Assembly: GCF_030295995.1 (NCBI RefSeq)
Contig: NZ_AP027365.1
Location: 62,001 to 126,000 of the forward strand
Source: Thalassotalea hakodatensis
Lineage (GTDB): Bacteria > Pseudomonadota > Gammaproteobacteria > Enterobacterales > Alteromonadaceae
DNA length: 64,000 bases
Reading direction: 5' to 3'
The notes under the pieces are model-generated. The model saw only the letters and a program-made list of their open reading frames with translations, did no database searches and was not told the DNA's origin. Positions 62,582-64,000 of the stretch are shown here, piece after piece (the first letter of the stretch is position 1; each line of letters starts with the position of its first letter). The position numbers and the translations under genes were made by a program.

Positions 62582-64000
62582 ATGGCGTCATCCGCAATAG
62601 GACTTGGTAACCTCGCTCGTATTGCGGTTTCATCGCTAAAGGGCGTTGGCCCTAGCATGGCAGAAAAACTCGCCAAAATAGGCATTGAGTCAGTGCAAGA
62701 CTTATTGTTCCATCTACCTAATCGCTATGAAGATAGAACGCGTATTACGACAATACGCGATTGTTTCCCTGGGGTCTTTACTAATATTATTGGTGAAATT
62801 ACCCATAGCCAAGTGGTGCAGGGCCGTCGACGTATGCTGGTAGTATCGGTAAATGATGGTACAGGCGGTGTGAATTTACGGTTTTTCAACTTTACGGCGG
62901 CACAAAAAAATAACTTATCTATTGGCCGTGAAATACGCTGCTACGGTGAAATGACCCGTGGCGGGCGTGGCCTTGAAATTATTCACCCAGAATATAAATT
63001 TTTAGAGCAAGATAGCGCACCAACACCGGTAGAAGAAACGCTTACGCCGGTGTACCCTACTACCGATGGGCTTAGACAAATTACCTTACGTAATTTAACT
63101 GACCAGGCTATTGTTCGCTTACAGCGTGGTGATATTGAAGATATTGTCCCTGATGAATTTATTTATGAACCTTATTCGTTAAAGCAAGCCTTAAGTTTTA
63201 TTCATCGGCCAACACCAGATACTTCGGTTATTCAGCTTGAGGAAGGTAAACACCCTGCACAATTACGGCTGATCAAAGAAGAGTTATTAGCACATAATTT
63301 GAGTATGTTAAAGCTTCGACAGTCGGTAGAAAAGTTTCAAGCAGTGCCGTTAACGATTGATAAATCATTGGAAAGGAAGTTTTTAGCTACGCTGCCATTT
63401 TCACCCACTAACGCCCAAGCACGCGTGGTTAAAGAAACACGAGACGACTTAACAAAATCTCAGCCTATGATGCGATTAGTGCAAGGTGATGTTGGTTCAG
63501 GCAAAACATTAGTGGCAGCTTTAGCCGCTTTAACGGCGATAGGAAAAGGCTTTCAAGTGGCGTTAATGGCGCCAACTGAAATACTCGCTGAGCAACATGC
63601 GATCAATTTTCAGAAATGGTTTCAGCCCTTAGACATTGCCGTTAGTTGGTTAGCAGGAAAAACAAAAGCAAAAGCACGTCGAGAAGCATTAGCGCATATT
63701 GCTGATGGTAGCGCGCAAATGGTGGTTGGCACGCATGCTTTGTTTCAAGATGACGTGGTCTTTAATCAGCTCGCGCTGATTATTATTGATGAACAACATC
63801 GTTTTGGCGTACACCAGCGACTATCGCTTCGTGAAAAAGGTGCCTTTGATGGTCATTATCCGCATCAATTAATTATGACAGCAACACCTATTCCAAGAAC
63901 GCTTGCGATGACAGCCTATGCTGACTTAGATACGTCAGTCATCGATGAATTACCACCAGGCAGAACGCCAATTACCACGGTAGCGTTACCTGATAGTCGC
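62582..64000 (+). CDS. recG: ATP-dependent DNA helicase RecG (N-terminal part, cut by the window edge)
   Basis: The frame runs from ATG 62582 to the window end without a stop: 473 of roughly 690 residues. The N-terminal wedge/OB region (RYEDRTRITTIRDC, VSVNDGTGGVNLRFF) is followed by the helicase core: Walker A GDVGSGKT near 302 and DEQHRFGV near 403, then motif III TATPIPRT. It remodels stalled replication forks and Holliday junctions. AAAGGA precedes the ATG. Truncation here is due only to the window edge. Confidence 0.97.
   Translation, partial: MASSAIGLGNLARIAVSSLKGVGPSMAEKLAKIGIESVQDLLFHLPNRYEDRTRITTIRDCFPGVFTNIIGEITHSQVVQGRRRMLVVSVNDGTGGVNLRFFNFTAAQKNNLSIGREIRCYGEMTRGGRGLEIIHPEYKFLEQDSAPTPVEETLTPVYPTTDGLRQITLRNLTDQAIVRLQRGDIEDIVPDEFIYEPYSLKQALSFIHRPTPDTSVIQLEEGKHPAQLRLIKEELLAHNLSMLKLRQSVEKFQAVPLTIDKSLERKFLATLPFSPTNAQARVVKETRDDLTKSQPMMRLVQGDVGSGKTLVAALAALTAIGKGFQVALMAPTEILAEQHAINFQKWFQPLDIAVSWLAGKTKAKARREALAHIADGSAQMVVGTHALFQDDVVFNQLALIIIDEQHRFGVHQRLSLREKGAFDGHYPHQLIMTATPIPRTLAMTAYADLDTSVIDELPPGRTPITTVALPDSR

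Overview
The window looks like chromosomal DNA of a marine gammaproteobacterium of the Alteromonadales, probably Colwelliaceae (Colwellia/Thalassotalea-like). This is inferred from the AT-rich coding style, the gmk-rpoZ-spoT-ridA-trmH-recG block, a DUF2986 gene, PEP-CTERM proteins, a large TonB-dependent receptor, a DcaP-like porin and S9/M61 peptidases. No rRNA, tRNA, CRISPR array, complete insertion sequence or prophage was seen. About 57 genes are supported, including three small ones.

Layout. 1-3.5 kb: a truncated lumazine-binding-like protein, an AraC regulator, an M61 peptidase and an unknown protein. 3.6-16.3 kb: a four-gene exporter operon (HlyD-type adaptor, LolD/MacB-like ATPase, two duplicated FtsX permeases), a cytochrome b561-type gene, a cytochrome c' gene, a response regulator/histidine kinase pair of the NtrC type and a LysR regulator. 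Both the exporter operon and the regulator/kinase operon carry sigma-54 (-24/-12) promoter matches, and GTTCGA-N2-TCGAAC sites lie upstream of the exporter promoter and again upstream of cytochrome c'. I read this as one sigma-54 regulon. 16.3-32.9 kb: mostly single housekeeping or stress genes (glutaredoxin, DUF2986, MgtC-like, BaiN/YhiN flavoprotein, a lipoprotein, ferritin, Prx5 peroxiredoxin with a coupled Cys-rich small protein, ABM, VOC, GFA, S9 peptidase, porin, Aer-like receptor, DUF3291, Tex).

33-45 kb: a phosphodiesterase-like lipoprotein behind a TGGTCTAGACCA palindrome, an MFS carrier, DUF2059 and CBM9-like secreted proteins, two PEP-CTERM proteins (one behind a possible sigma-54 promoter), YgjV-like, GreB, cyclophilin, DUF445 and an aromatic/aspartate aminotransferase. 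45.5-50 kb: TonB-dependent receptor, polytopic membrane protein and HAD hydrolase in probable co-transcription. 50.4-58 kb: a 2227-residue hybrid kinase with a degenerate protein-kinase-like N-terminus, overlapped by a REC-GGDEF diguanylate cyclase. 58.1 kb to the end: gmk, rpoZ, spoT, ridA, trmH and the first 473 codons of recG.

A small repeat family ending in ATACCAATTCGCATAAA occurs three times: a 304-bp element with terminal inverted repeats at 10.66 kb, a 54-bp form at 38.1 kb, and a 19-nt end fragment that forms the loop of an intrinsic terminator at 44.4 kb. Several start codons were moved from the longest reading frame where a Shine-Dalgarno sequence, signal peptide or promoter position argued for it.
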